From positions 1-20,841 of the forward strand of contig JBPCTQ010000281.1 in NCBI GenBank assembly GCA_051011595.1: a DNA stretch of 20,841 nt, in the 5' to 3' direction. Shown here piece after piece: positions 7,776 to 15,328 of this stretch. Made by a program: the position numbers and the translations under genes. The notes beneath the pieces were generated by a model. That model was not told the origin of the DNA. It saw nothing but the letters and a program-made list of their open reading frames with translations, and searched no databases. The stretch's first letter is position 1. Each line of letters begins with the position of its first letter. Source of the DNA: JAOUEE01 sp051011595. GTDB lineage: Bacteria; Actinomycetota; Acidimicrobiia; Acidimicrobiales; SHLQ01.

Positions 7776-9125
7776 CTATCGCAGCCGGGCCAGGGAGGCC
7801 CTCCGGGCCAGGTACGAGACCCCGATGGCCAACAGGGTGATGATGCCGAGGGTGGCGCCCGTGAGTCGCAGGGCATCGGACCAGCGCCAGATGTGGCCCT
7901 GGCTGAACCGCCAGAAGGCCGCCCCGCCCGGCCCGATGGCCAGCAAGAGCACGGCGGCACTCCAGCCGGTGAGCCACACCCGATGGCGGCGCCGCACCGG
8001 ATCGTCTCGTGCCGGTCCCTCCCGGGTCTCGGGGAGGCGACCGATCTGCAGACTCATCGCCGCCAGCAGCACTCCGAGGGTGATGATCACCAGGTGTTCG
8101 GGCCACAGCGGACCGTTCCCGGTCAACGAGGTCTGATCGCCGGTGGGCCCCACCGCCACGTTCTCCCAGGTCAGCCCGTCCGACGACAGCAGCACCCCTT
8201 CGTTTCCGAGTGCAACCACCACGGTTTCGGATCGGGCCAGGGTGGCCACCGCCACTGCGTGGGGTCCTCGCGACTCGTAGGCGCAGCCCAGCGGGCACCA
8301 CCGCCAGTCGAAGCGCCCGCGGTCCGATGGCCATCGCCACACCACCGACCACGCCGTTCCGCCGTCGGTGCTGCGTTCGACCACCCCGTCGCCCACACGA
8401 AAACACGTCGTCTGGTCGGCGTGGCAGGCGGTCTGGGCGCTGAGTGGCACCGGTGGAGTGGCCGGCCGTCGAGGTCGCCGCGGGCAGCTGCTGCGATTCT
8501 CCAAACGAACCCACGCTCGACCATCGGCGCTGCTCCAGACGTCGGTGCAGGTGGGCGGTTCGTCCTCGTCGAGCAGCGGGCTGATGGCCACTGCCACCCC
8601 ATTGGGGGCTCCCTCGACACCGAGCACGTGTTCGGTGCCTTCGTCGATTCGGCTGGTGGCCACAGTGGTGAGCAGCCCGACGGCGAGCACACCCCGCCCG
8701 ACGCCGCCGGCCCAGCGCGCCGTTGGCGGGTGGGACGTGATCACGGACACCGCCAGCACGCTGGGTAGCACCAGCAGGTCGCTGTGGTCGGCGGTGAGCG
8801 AGCTCGGCCCGACGAGGACACCAAGGCCGGCGGCGGTGAGGTCCGAGGCCCATTGCGACAGGTTGATGACCGTGTAGAACGTCACCGTGACGGCCGTGCC
8901 CACCACCCATGGCCGGGCGCCGGGCCACAGGGTGCCGACGAGCAGGGGGAACACCACCAGGCCGGCCACGTCGGACACCTTTCCGGTGACCGGCCCGCCG
9001 AAGGTGGCCTTCAAGACATGGTCGTTGAGGGCCCAGGCCACAACGAGGGCGATCACCAGGGGATGGGCCAGCACCCGGGCCCGGACGGCCATCGGCTCAT
9101 TCCACCGGCCGTGGGGGCCTTGCAT
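7776..9125 (-). CDS. Multi-pass membrane protein with an extracytoplasmic Asp-box-like domain
   Basis: This 449-residue protein has about six hydrophobic segments in its first 160 residues (for example about 19-36, 47-66, 74-92, 116-132 and 138-156). Next is a soluble Cys- and Trp-rich region (about 160-330), then about three more helices (near 345-362, 380-402 and 415-440) and a basic tail. The soluble region contains STDGGTAWSVV and SSDGLTWENV, which match the S-x-D-x-G-x-x-W pattern of BNR/Asp-box repeats in beta-propellers. A third, weaker copy is SSADGRAWV. Its cysteines suggest disulfides and an outside location. The function is unknown. The open frame continues upstream to 10091, but that part is antisense to hisS. 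The ATG at 9125 lies exactly 6 nt after TACTCT on the minus strand, and a later ATG at 9092 is possible. Confidence 0.78.
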   Translation of the reverse strand: MQGPHGRWNEPMAVRARVLAHPLVIALVVAWALNDHVLKATFGGPVTGKVSDVAGLVVFPLLVGTLWPGARPWVVGTAVTVTFYTVINLSQWASDLTAAGLGVLVGPSSLTADHSDLLVLPSVLAVSVITSHPPTARWAGGVGRGVLAVGLLTTVATSRIDEGTEHVLGVEGAPNGVAVAISPLLDEDEPPTCTDVWSSADGRAWVRLENRSSCPRRPRRPATPPVPLSAQTACHADQTTCFRVGDGVVERSTDGGTAWSVVWRWPSDRGRFDWRWCPLGCAYESRGPHAVAVATLARSETVVVALGNEGVLLSSDGLTWENVAVGPTGDQTSLTGNGPLWPEHLVIITLGVLLAAMSLQIGRLPETREGPARDDPVRRRHRVWLTGWSAAVLLLAIGPGGAAFWRFSQGHIWRWSDALRLTGATLGIITLLAIGVSYLARRASLARLR

Positions 9126-9131
9126 CGGCCC

Positions 9132-9137
9132 AGAGTA
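9132..9137 (-). promoter_or_regulatory. -10-like element of the Asp-box membrane protein gene
   Basis: On the minus strand TACTCT lies 6 nt before the ATG at 9125, so the transcript would begin at the start codon. It shares TACTCTGGGC with the lipoprotein promoter at 7090-7095. The -35 region is weak. Confidence 0.5.
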
Positions 9138-9201
9138 GCCAACCAACCTCGTTGACCGTTCGGCAGGGGGGAATTGCGGCGGGACCGCGAACGGCCACCG
9201 G

Positions 9202-9207
9202 TAGTCT
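9202..9207 (+). promoter_or_regulatory. -10-like element of hisS
   Basis: TAGTCT lies 8 nt before the GTG at 9216, giving a leaderless or near-leaderless hisS-aspS message. No Shine-Dalgarno sequence is present between them. A TTGACC at 9152-9157 is too far away to be its -35. Confidence 0.45.
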
Positions 9208-9215
9208 GGCTGGCT

Positions 9216-10490
9216 GTGGCTACCCCCCTCTTCCAGGCGCCCAAGGGCACCCGCGACGTCCTGGCACCGGAGTCGACCCGGCAACGTTCGCTGATCGATC
9301 GCTTCGCCGAGCAGGCCACCCTGGCCGGGTATGGCCAGGTGGCAACACCGATCTTCGAAGACCTGGGTGTGTTCCAGCGCATTGGTGAGTCGACCGACGT
9401 GGTCACCAAGGAGATGTACGACTTCGAGGACAAGGACGGCCGGCGCCTGGCCCTGCGGCCCGAGTTGACCGCTTCGGTCGTGCGCGCCTTCGTCCAGCAC
9501 CGCCCGGCGACACCGTGGCGGGCGTGGTACGAGGGCCCGCAGTTCCGGTACGAGCGGCCCCAGGCCGGCCGCTATCGGCAGTTCACCCAGGTGGGGGCCG
9601 AGGTCTTGGGTACCGATGACCCCCACGCCGACGTCGAGATCATGGCCCTGGCCTGGCGATTCTTCGAAGACCTGGGGCTGGCTCGCGTCACCCTGTTGGT
9701 CAACAGCCTGGGCGACGAATCGTGCCGCCCGGCCTACCTGGCGGAGCTCTCGACCTACCTGCACGACCGGTCGGCCGACCTCACCGAGCAGAGCCGGACC
9801 ACCCTGGCCGTCAACCCTCTCCGGGTTCTCGACTCCAAGCGGGAACCCGACCAGGCCGTCATCGACGAGGCCCCGCTCATGGTCGATCACCTCACCGCCG
9901 AGGTGGCCGAGCACTTCGAGGCGGTGAGCCAGGGACTCCAGGCCCTGGCCATCCCGTATCAACTGTCCCCTCGGTTGGTTCGCGGCCTCGACTACTACCA
10001 GCGCACCACATTCGAGTTCGCGGCCGACGCCCTCGACAGCGCCCAGAACGCCATTGGTGGTGGGGGCCGCTACGACGGTCTCGCCGAGCAATTGGGGGGC
10101 CCGGCCACGCCCGGTGTCGGTTTCGCCCTGGGCGTCGAACGGATCCTCATGGCGTGTGATGCCGAGTCGGTGTTCGCCGGCCCCGACATCAGTCCCCAGG
10201 TCTTCGTGATCGATGTCACCGACGGTTCCCAGGCGCTGAGCCTCACCGACCAGCTCCGCCAGGCCGGCGTGCGGGCCGACCGAGCGTTCGAGCGCCGTTC
10301 GATGAAGGCCCAGATGAAGGTGGCCGACCGTTCCGGGGCAGCCTGGGCGGTGCTCATCGGCGACGACGAGCTGGCCCGCAACGAAGCCACCCTTCGTGAT
10401 CTGCGCGGCGACGCCGGCCAGGTGACGGTTGAACGAAGTGCCCTGATCGAACGATTGCTGGAACTCACCAGCACGAACGGAGAATCGTGA
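9216..10490 (+). CDS. hisS: Histidine-tRNA ligase
   Basis: HisRS is a class II synthetase that charges tRNA-His with histidine in the cytoplasm. The 424-residue product opens with the typical FQAPKGTRDVL motif. It contains motif 2 (YEGPQFRYERPQ) and QFTQVGAEVLG. The HisRS signatures GLDYYQRTTFEF (about 257-268) and GGGRYDGL follow, then motif 3 (GVGFALGVERI). The C-terminal anticodon-binding domain spans about 325-424. The frame is open to 9174, but the GTG at 9216 puts the conserved N-terminus at position 1 and follows the TAGTCT element. The stop overlaps the aspS start as GTGA at 10487-10490. The hisS-aspS pair is widespread in bacteria. Confidence 0.97.
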   Translation: MATPLFQAPKGTRDVLAPESTRQRSLIDRFAEQATLAGYGQVATPIFEDLGVFQRIGESTDVVTKEMYDFEDKDGRRLALRPELTASVVRAFVQHRPATPWRAWYEGPQFRYERPQAGRYRQFTQVGAEVLGTDDPHADVEIMALAWRFFEDLGLARVTLLVNSLGDESCRPAYLAELSTYLHDRSADLTEQSRTTLAVNPLRVLDSKREPDQAVIDEAPLMVDHLTAEVAEHFEAVSQGLQALAIPYQLSPRLVRGLDYYQRTTFEFAADALDSAQNAIGGGGRYDGLAEQLGGPATPGVGFALGVERILMACDAESVFAGPDISPQVFVIDVTDGSQALSLTDQLRQAGVRADRAFERRSMKAQMKVADRSGAAWAVLIGDDELARNEATLRDLRGDAGQVTVERSALIERLLELTSTNGES

Positions 10491-12247
10491 CCGACGAACC
10501 CCTGTCCGACGCCACCTCGATGCGATCCGACATGTGCGGAGGGCTGCGGATCACCGACGTGGGCCGCGAGGTCACCTTGTGCGGGTGGGTCGACCGGCGG
10601 CGAGAGCACAGTGAGCACCTGGCCTTCGTCGACCTCCGCGATCACACCGGCATCGTGCAGTGTGTCGTCGACGGCGCCCGCGATCTGCGTAGCGAGTTCG
10701 TGTTGCGGATCACCGGCACGGTGCAGCCCCGCCTCGACGGAACGGTCAACGACGCACTCGACACCGGCGAGATCGAGGTCAAGGACTGCACCGTCGACGT
10801 GTTGTCCGAAGCCGAACCGCCGCCGTTCCCCCTGCACGAACGAACCGACGTCGACGAGACCATCCGGCTCCGACATCGCTACGTCGACCTGCGCAAGCCA
10901 CGCATGCAGCGCAACCTCCGGGTGCGGGCGCAGGTCAACAGCGCCATCCGCCAGGCCATGGAGTCCCAGGGATTCGTCGAGGTCGAGACCCCGATGCTCA
11001 TCGCCAGCACGCCGGAAGGGGCGCGCGACTTCGTGGTGCCGAGTCGCAAGGAGCCGGGTTCGTTCTACGCACTGCCCCAGAGCCCGCAGCTGTTCAAGCA
11101 GCTGTGTATGGTCGGCGGGTTCGATCGGTACTACCAGATCGCTCGTTGTCTCCGCGACGAGGACCTGCGGGCCGATCGACAGTTCGAGTTCATGCAGCTC
11201 GACGCCGAGGCCACCTTCGTCACCCAGGAAGACGTGTGGTCGTTCATCAACGAGGCCGTCCGCGGGGCCACCGAGGCCGTCACCGGTCGTCGGCCGGGCG
11301 CCATTCCGCAAATGACCTGGCTCGAGGCCATGGAGAGATTCGGCACCGACAAACCCGATGTGCGGTTCGGGATGGAGCTGGTCGAGCTCACCGAGCTGTT
11401 CGCCGACACCGAGTTCAACGCCTTCAAGGCCGATTGTGTGAAGGGCATCAAGGTCGACGGCGGGGCCGAGCTGGGTCGCAACAAACTCGACGGGATCACC
11501 GACGACGTCAAGAGCTGGGGAGGCAAGGGCCTGGTGTGGATGAAGGTCGAGGACGACCGCACCCTCAGCTCCCCCGTGGCCAAGTTCTGTAGCCCGGCCG
11601 AGCTCGAAGGACTGGTTGCGTCGTTCGACGCCCAACCCGGCGACTTGTTGTTGCTGGTGGCCGACGAGCGCCGCACGGTGCGGTCGCTGCTCGGCCGACT
11701 CCGCCTGGAGATGGGCCGACCGCCGGTCACCGAAGGTGGCCTTCATTTCCTGTGGGTCACCGACTTCCCGTTGTTCGAGCACGTCGACGACACCGGCCGG
11801 CCGATCCCGGCCCACCACCCCTTCACCATGCCCCACCCCGACGACCTCGAGCTGCTGGCCACGGCCGAGGGCGCCGATCTCCTCGACGTTCGGTCCCAGT
11901 CGTATGACCTGGTGCTCAACGGCTGGGAGCTGGGATCGGGTTCGGTTCGAATCCATCGCGCCGACATCCAGCAACAGATCTTCGCCTTGCTCGGCATCAC
12001 ACCCGAAGAAGCAGAGGCGAAGTTCGGCTTCTTGTTGGAGGCCTTCCGCTACGGCGCCCCACCCCACGCCGGTTTCGCCGTGGGGATCGATCGGCTGGCT
12101 GCATTGCTCGCCGGGGAGGAGAACATCCGCGAGGTGATCGCCTTCCCGAAGACACAATCGGGCGGTGACCCGCTGACCCATGCCCCCAGCGCCATCGACG
12201 AACAGCACCTCCAGGAGCTGGGCCTGCGGGTGTTGCCTCGAGACTGA
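10487..12247 (+). CDS. aspS: Aspartate-tRNA ligase (possibly the Asp/Asn non-discriminating form)
   Basis: This bacterial-type class II AspRS of 586 residues charges tRNA-Asp. Visible parts are the N-terminal OB-fold anticodon domain (GWVDRRREHSEHLAFVDLRD), the QSPQLFKQL flipping-loop region, motif 2 from R220 (RCLRDEDLRADRQ), a GAD insertion (about 290-400), DFPLFE, and motif 3 with GFAVGIDRLAALL then IAFPKTQSGGD. A His follows RRRE in the OB fold, where non-discriminating enzymes carry His (RRRDH); such enzymes also make Asp-tRNA-Asn for amidation by GatCAB. The loop is one residue longer than the mycobacterial sequence I recall, so this reading is tentative. The GTG start at 10487 overlaps the hisS stop, so the pair is translationally coupled. 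The gene is convergent with the next one, 12 bp between stops. Confidence 0.97.
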   Translation: MTDEPLSDATSMRSDMCGGLRITDVGREVTLCGWVDRRREHSEHLAFVDLRDHTGIVQCVVDGARDLRSEFVLRITGTVQPRLDGTVNDALDTGEIEVKDCTVDVLSEAEPPPFPLHERTDVDETIRLRHRYVDLRKPRMQRNLRVRAQVNSAIRQAMESQGFVEVETPMLIASTPEGARDFVVPSRKEPGSFYALPQSPQLFKQLCMVGGFDRYYQIARCLRDEDLRADRQFEFMQLDAEATFVTQEDVWSFINEAVRGATEAVTGRRPGAIPQMTWLEAMERFGTDKPDVRFGMELVELTELFADTEFNAFKADCVKGIKVDGGAELGRNKLDGITDDVKSWGGKGLVWMKVEDDRTLSSPVAKFCSPAELEGLVASFDAQPGDLLLLVADERRTVRSLLGRLRLEMGRPPVTEGGLHFLWVTDFPLFEHVDDTGRPIPAHHPFTMPHPDDLELLATAEGADLLDVRSQSYDLVLNGWELGSGSVRIHRADIQQQIFALLGITPEEAEAKFGFLLEAFRYGAPPHAGFAVGIDRLAALLAGEENIREVIAFPKTQSGGDPLTHAPSAIDEQHLQELGLRVLPRD

Positions 12248-12259
12248 GGCTCGGCCGGC

Positions 12260-13075
12260 TCAGGCGGCGAGGAACTCCACCACGACCGCGTCGCCCGGGG
12301 CCATCGGAAAGGCCGGTGCCGCCGATTCGGTGACCCGATCGGGGAACTCGTGGATACGCAGCTCGACGGCGTGATCGCGTCGACGAGCGAGACACGAGGT
12401 GGTGCCGGTGGGGGAGACCTCGAGGCCCAACCGTTCGAACTCGTCGGCCAGGCGGGCCGCAACTTCGCCTGCCCCCGCCGTTGTCGTCATCAGGACCAAC
12501 CGCTCCCGGTGCACCTCACGCGGCGGGCGGGGACCCAGCTCGGTGACCGGAACCAGCTCACACGGCATCTCGATGCCGGACAGGGTCTCGTGCAGCGGTG
12601 CCAGTGTTCCCAGCGTGGTCGGCTGGTGCTGGAGACGCGATTCGGTGGAGAACAGATCGGAGCCGTGGTGGGTACCCGGATCGACCGGCTCGGAGACCTC
12701 GGGCTGCTCGGCCCGCATGGCGGCGAGCACGGCGGGGTGGATGTCCGCTGCCCCCATGGCCGCAGCCGCAGCAGCGGCGTCGGCGCCACTCGACGTGCTG
12801 TCATCGGCTGACCGAGCCGGGTTGTCGGGCAACGGTGGCTGATCGACGACGGTGTCGGTCGGCTCGGATGGGCTGGTGAACTTGTCGGGGAGGCTCCGAG
12901 TGGCGCTCACCCTGTCTGATCGGATCTCCTCGTCGGGTGCTTCGGACACCGCGCCCCGTCGGAACTCGAAGACCGAGCTGCGGCGGCCGGTTGCTCGACC
13001 GTAGATGCGGTAGATCAACACCCCGACGGCGCCGAGCAGCCAGATCCAGTAGAAGACGGCCACAACCGAAGGCAT
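12260..13075 (-). CDS. Hypothetical single-span membrane protein
   Basis: I do not recognise this 271-residue protein. Residues about 4-22 form one hydrophobic helix followed by a basic patch (YRIYGRATGRR), so the rest is probably cytoplasmic. Residues about 35-140 are low-complexity, rich in Ser, Pro, Asp and Ala, with an eight-residue Ala run near the middle, and are likely disordered. The C-terminal region (about 165-271) has strand-helix-strand character with a conserved look (REVHRERLVLMTTTAGAGEVAARL, quoted in part: ERLVLMTT). The ATG at 13075 is chosen because the helix then lies at the N-terminus and a weak GGA is placed 6 nt upstream; an in-frame ATG at 13108 would add 11 residues. 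It is divergent from the TIM-barrel gene and convergent with aspS. Confidence 0.68.
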   Translation of the reverse strand: MPSVVAVFYWIWLLGAVGVLIYRIYGRATGRRSSVFEFRRGAVSEAPDEEIRSDRVSATRSLPDKFTSPSEPTDTVVDQPPLPDNPARSADDSTSSGADAAAAAAAMGAADIHPAVLAAMRAEQPEVSEPVDPGTHHGSDLFSTESRLQHQPTTLGTLAPLHETLSGIEMPCELVPVTELGPRPPREVHRERLVLMTTTAGAGEVAARLADEFERLGLEVSPTGTTSCLARRRDHAVELRIHEFPDRVTESAAPAFPMAPGDAVVVEFLAA

Positions 13076-13138
13076 GTGTTGTCCATCGGCGCCAGGGCCC
13101 CGATTCATGAGCCCTCACGACCGGTGGGCCGGCTCGAC

Positions 13139-13144
13139 TACCGT
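13139..13144 (+). promoter_or_regulatory. -10-like element of the TIM-barrel gene
   Basis: TACCGT lies exactly 6 nt before the ATG at 13151, identical in sequence and spacing to the apt element. It would start a leaderless transcript that may run on into rarA. No good -35 is seen. Confidence 0.5.
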
Positions 13145-13150
13145 CGCGGC

Positions 13151-13987
13151 ATGCCCCGCCTCGGAATGTGTTCAGCCACCCTTCTCCGTGACCCACTCGA
13201 CACCAGTGCGACCGAACTGTTGGAGGTCCTCGACGCCATCGCCGCGGCCGGATTCGAGTCGCTCTCGTGGTGGGCCATGCACGGCAGCATCCTGGGCGAC
13301 GGCGCCACCGACGCCATTCGGAGCAGGGGCCTGACCGTCGGCGCCCTCGAGGTCGCGGCTTCGTGGGCCGGCGGCAACGACACGGCCATCGAGCGGGAAC
13401 TGGCGTTTCTGGCGCCGGTTGCCGACGAGTTCGGTCCCGAGGTCATGGTCAGTGTCTCGCTCGACCCCGTTGTCGACGATCAACCAGCGGCCGCCGGGCT
13501 GCGTCAGGTCACCGAGTGGGCCGAGGCCCGGCACATGCGGGTGGCACTGGAGTTTCTTCCCTGGACCGGCGTGGCCAGCATCCACGACGCCCATCGCCTG
13601 TGTGAGCTGGTCGACCACCCGGCGTGCGGGCTCCTGCTCGACACCTGGCACTGGGCCCGTCAACCAACGGGCAGTGATCTGAGTCAGCTCGACGACATCG
13701 ACCTGACGCGGACCACCTACATCCAGCTCGACGATGCGCCTCGCCAACCAGTGCTCGACGAACTGTTCGCCGAGACCATGGCCCATCGACTGGCCCCCGG
13801 CGACGGCGAGGTCGATCTCGCCGGCTTGCTCGACGCGGTGCGGGCCAGCGGCGCCGATCCCTACATCGCTCCGGAGGTGTTCAACGCCGAGATGCTCGAG
13901 GGCGGTTCGGCCGCCATGGCCGCCTACATGCACGAAACCACCATGCGGGCCCTCGATCGCGTCGGATGGGCTCCCTCGGACCCATGA
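13151..13987 (+). CDS. Sugar phosphate isomerase/epimerase-like TIM barrel
   Basis: This 278-residue cytoplasmic protein belongs to the xylose isomerase-like / AP endonuclease family 2 TIM-barrel superfamily. Probable metal-binding residues lie at the ends of the barrel strands: E134 in ALEFLPW, D164 and H167 in LLDTWHW, Q192 in YIQLDD, and E242 in APEVFN. This E/D-H/Q/E layout is the usual one for metal-dependent sugar isomerases and epimerases. The substrate cannot be read from sequence, and no sugar operon surrounds it. The frame is open upstream to 13076, but the ATG at 13151 gives the family N-terminus (LGMCSATLL) and follows TACCGT at the leaderless distance. Its stop overlaps the rarA start as ATGA, so the two are probably co-translated. 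Confidence 0.85.
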   Translation: MPRLGMCSATLLRDPLDTSATELLEVLDAIAAAGFESLSWWAMHGSILGDGATDAIRSRGLTVGALEVAASWAGGNDTAIERELAFLAPVADEFGPEVMVSVSLDPVVDDQPAAAGLRQVTEWAEARHMRVALEFLPWTGVASIHDAHRLCELVDHPACGLLLDTWHWARQPTGSDLSQLDDIDLTRTTYIQLDDAPRQPVLDELFAETMAHRLAPGDGEVDLAGLLDAVRASGADPYIAPEVFNAEMLEGGSAAMAAYMHETTMRALDRVGWAPSDP

Positions 13988-15300
13988 GCAGCGATCTGTT
14001 CAGCAACGCCGCGGCCGATCAACTCGAGAGTCGATCCCCGTTGGCGGCCCGCCTCCGTCCCATGAGCCTCGACGACATCGTCGGCCAGGACCATCTGCTG
14101 GGTGCCGACCGCCCGCTCCGCGCGCTCATCGAGGCCGACGAGTTGTCGTCGGTGATCCTCTGGGGACCTCCCGGTACCGGCAAGACCACCCTGGCTCGGG
14201 TCATCGCGCGCCACACCGCGCGACACTTCGAGGAGCTCTCGGCCACCAGCGCCTCGGTCAAAGATGTGCGGCTGGCGGCCGATGAGGCCGAACGACGGTT
14301 GGGCGAGCGAGGTGTCGGCACCATCTTGTTCCTCGACGAGGTGCACCGCTTCAACAAGGCCCAACAAGATGCGTTGTTGCCGTCGGTCGAGTCCGGCCTG
14401 CTCACCCTCATCGGCGCCACCACCGAGAACCCCTTCTTCGAGGTCAACGCTCCGCTGCTGTCCCGATCGGTGTTGTTCCGGCTGGAGCCGCTGGGGCCCG
14501 AGGCCGTCGCGGTCCTGGCCCACCGAGGTCTCGACGAGCTCGGCGCGAGGGCCGACGAGGGTGCGGTCGACCATCTGGTTGGTCACGCCGCCGGCGACGG
14601 ACGCCATGTGCTCACCAGCCTCGAAGTGGCAGTGGCCCTGGCCCGGGCTCGCGGGTCCGATGAGATCGTGTCGGTCACCGACGCCGAGGCCGCACTGGGC
14701 ACCAAGGCGCTGCCCTATGGCCGAGACGCTCACTACGACATCATCAGTGCCTTCATCAAGAGCATCCGTGGGTCCGACGTCGACGCCGGGTTGTACTGGT
14801 TGGCCCGCATGCTCGAATCGGGCGAGGACGCCCGTTTCATCGCCCGGCGCCTGGTCATTCTCGCCTCCGAAGACGTCGGTATGGCCGATCCGCAGTCATT
14901 GCTCGTCGCCGACGCCGCCGCCCGTGCCGTGGAGTTCGTCGGACTGCCCGAGGCCCAGCTGAACCTGGCCCAGGCGGTCGTGCACCTGGCTTCGGCTCCG
15001 AAGTCCAATCGGGTGACTGTCGCCCTCGGACGAGCCCGGGAGGCCGCCCGCCAACCGGTCAGCCAGGGTGTGGTACCCAAACACCTGCGCGACGGCCACT
15101 ACAAGGGCGCGGCCTCGTTGGGCCACGGGGAGGGGTACCGCTATCCCCACGACGATCCCCGCGGATGGGTCGAGCAGCGGTATCGCCCGGCTGAGCTCGA
15201 TGGCCAGATCTACTATGAGCCATCCGGACACGGATTCGAAGCCACCTTGGCCGAACCCCAGGGTGGCGTGCCCGTTTCAGAGCCAGACCGGCCACAATGA
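13984..15300 (+). CDS. rarA: Replication-associated recombination protein A (RarA/MgsA AAA+ ATPase)
   Basis: RarA is a cytoplasmic AAA+ ATPase related to clamp loaders that acts at stalled replication forks. The 438-residue product begins with SPLAARLRPMSLDDIVGQDHLLG. It has Walker A at 61-68 (GPPGTGKT), Walker B at 114-119 (ILFLDE) followed by the family signature VHRFNKAQQDALLP, and sensor 1 in IGATTENP. The C-terminal family-specific region includes SIRGSDVDAGLYWLARML and ARRLVILASEDVGMADP. The ATG at 13984 overlaps the preceding stop as ATGA, which favours it over the in-frame ATG at 13966. A RarA-like gene upstream of alaS is typical of Actinomycetota. Confidence 0.95.
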   Translation: MSSDLFSNAAADQLESRSPLAARLRPMSLDDIVGQDHLLGADRPLRALIEADELSSVILWGPPGTGKTTLARVIARHTARHFEELSATSASVKDVRLAADEAERRLGERGVGTILFLDEVHRFNKAQQDALLPSVESGLLTLIGATTENPFFEVNAPLLSRSVLFRLEPLGPEAVAVLAHRGLDELGARADEGAVDHLVGHAAGDGRHVLTSLEVAVALARARGSDEIVSVTDAEAALGTKALPYGRDAHYDIISAFIKSIRGSDVDAGLYWLARMLESGEDARFIARRLVILASEDVGMADPQSLLVADAAARAVEFVGLPEAQLNLAQAVVHLASAPKSNRVTVALGRAREAARQPVSQGVVPKHLRDGHYKGAASLGHGEGYRYPHDDPRGWVEQRYRPAELDGQIYYEPSGHGFEATLAEPQGGVPVSEPDRPQ

Positions 15301-15328
15301 GGGGACGCACCACCGAGGGGTGACCGCC

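Noticed and set aside
6975..8768. 597-codon plus-strand frame and 7327-8928 minus-strand 533-codon frame in the lineage-specific block
   Set aside because: Both are Arg/Pro/Gly-rich translations with no motifs and overlap several genes that have signal peptides, membrane helices or promoter-like starts. The block is therefore assigned to three genes instead.
9152..9157. TTGACC as a -35 box for hisS
   Set aside because: It is 44 bp from the TAGTCT hexamer, far beyond normal spacing, and no -10-like hexamer lies 16-18 bp after it.
9126..10091. Upstream extension of the Asp-box membrane protein frame across hisS
   Set aside because: The extra 322 codons are antisense to hisS. Membrane helices begin only after the ATG at 9125, and a TACTCT element lies 6 nt before it.
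10070..12208. 712-codon minus-strand frame opposite aspS, with similar long frames at 4073-5095, 15873-17675 and 18561-20051
   Set aside because: All lie opposite well-conserved genes, give products without recognisable domains and follow the codon structure of the true strand.
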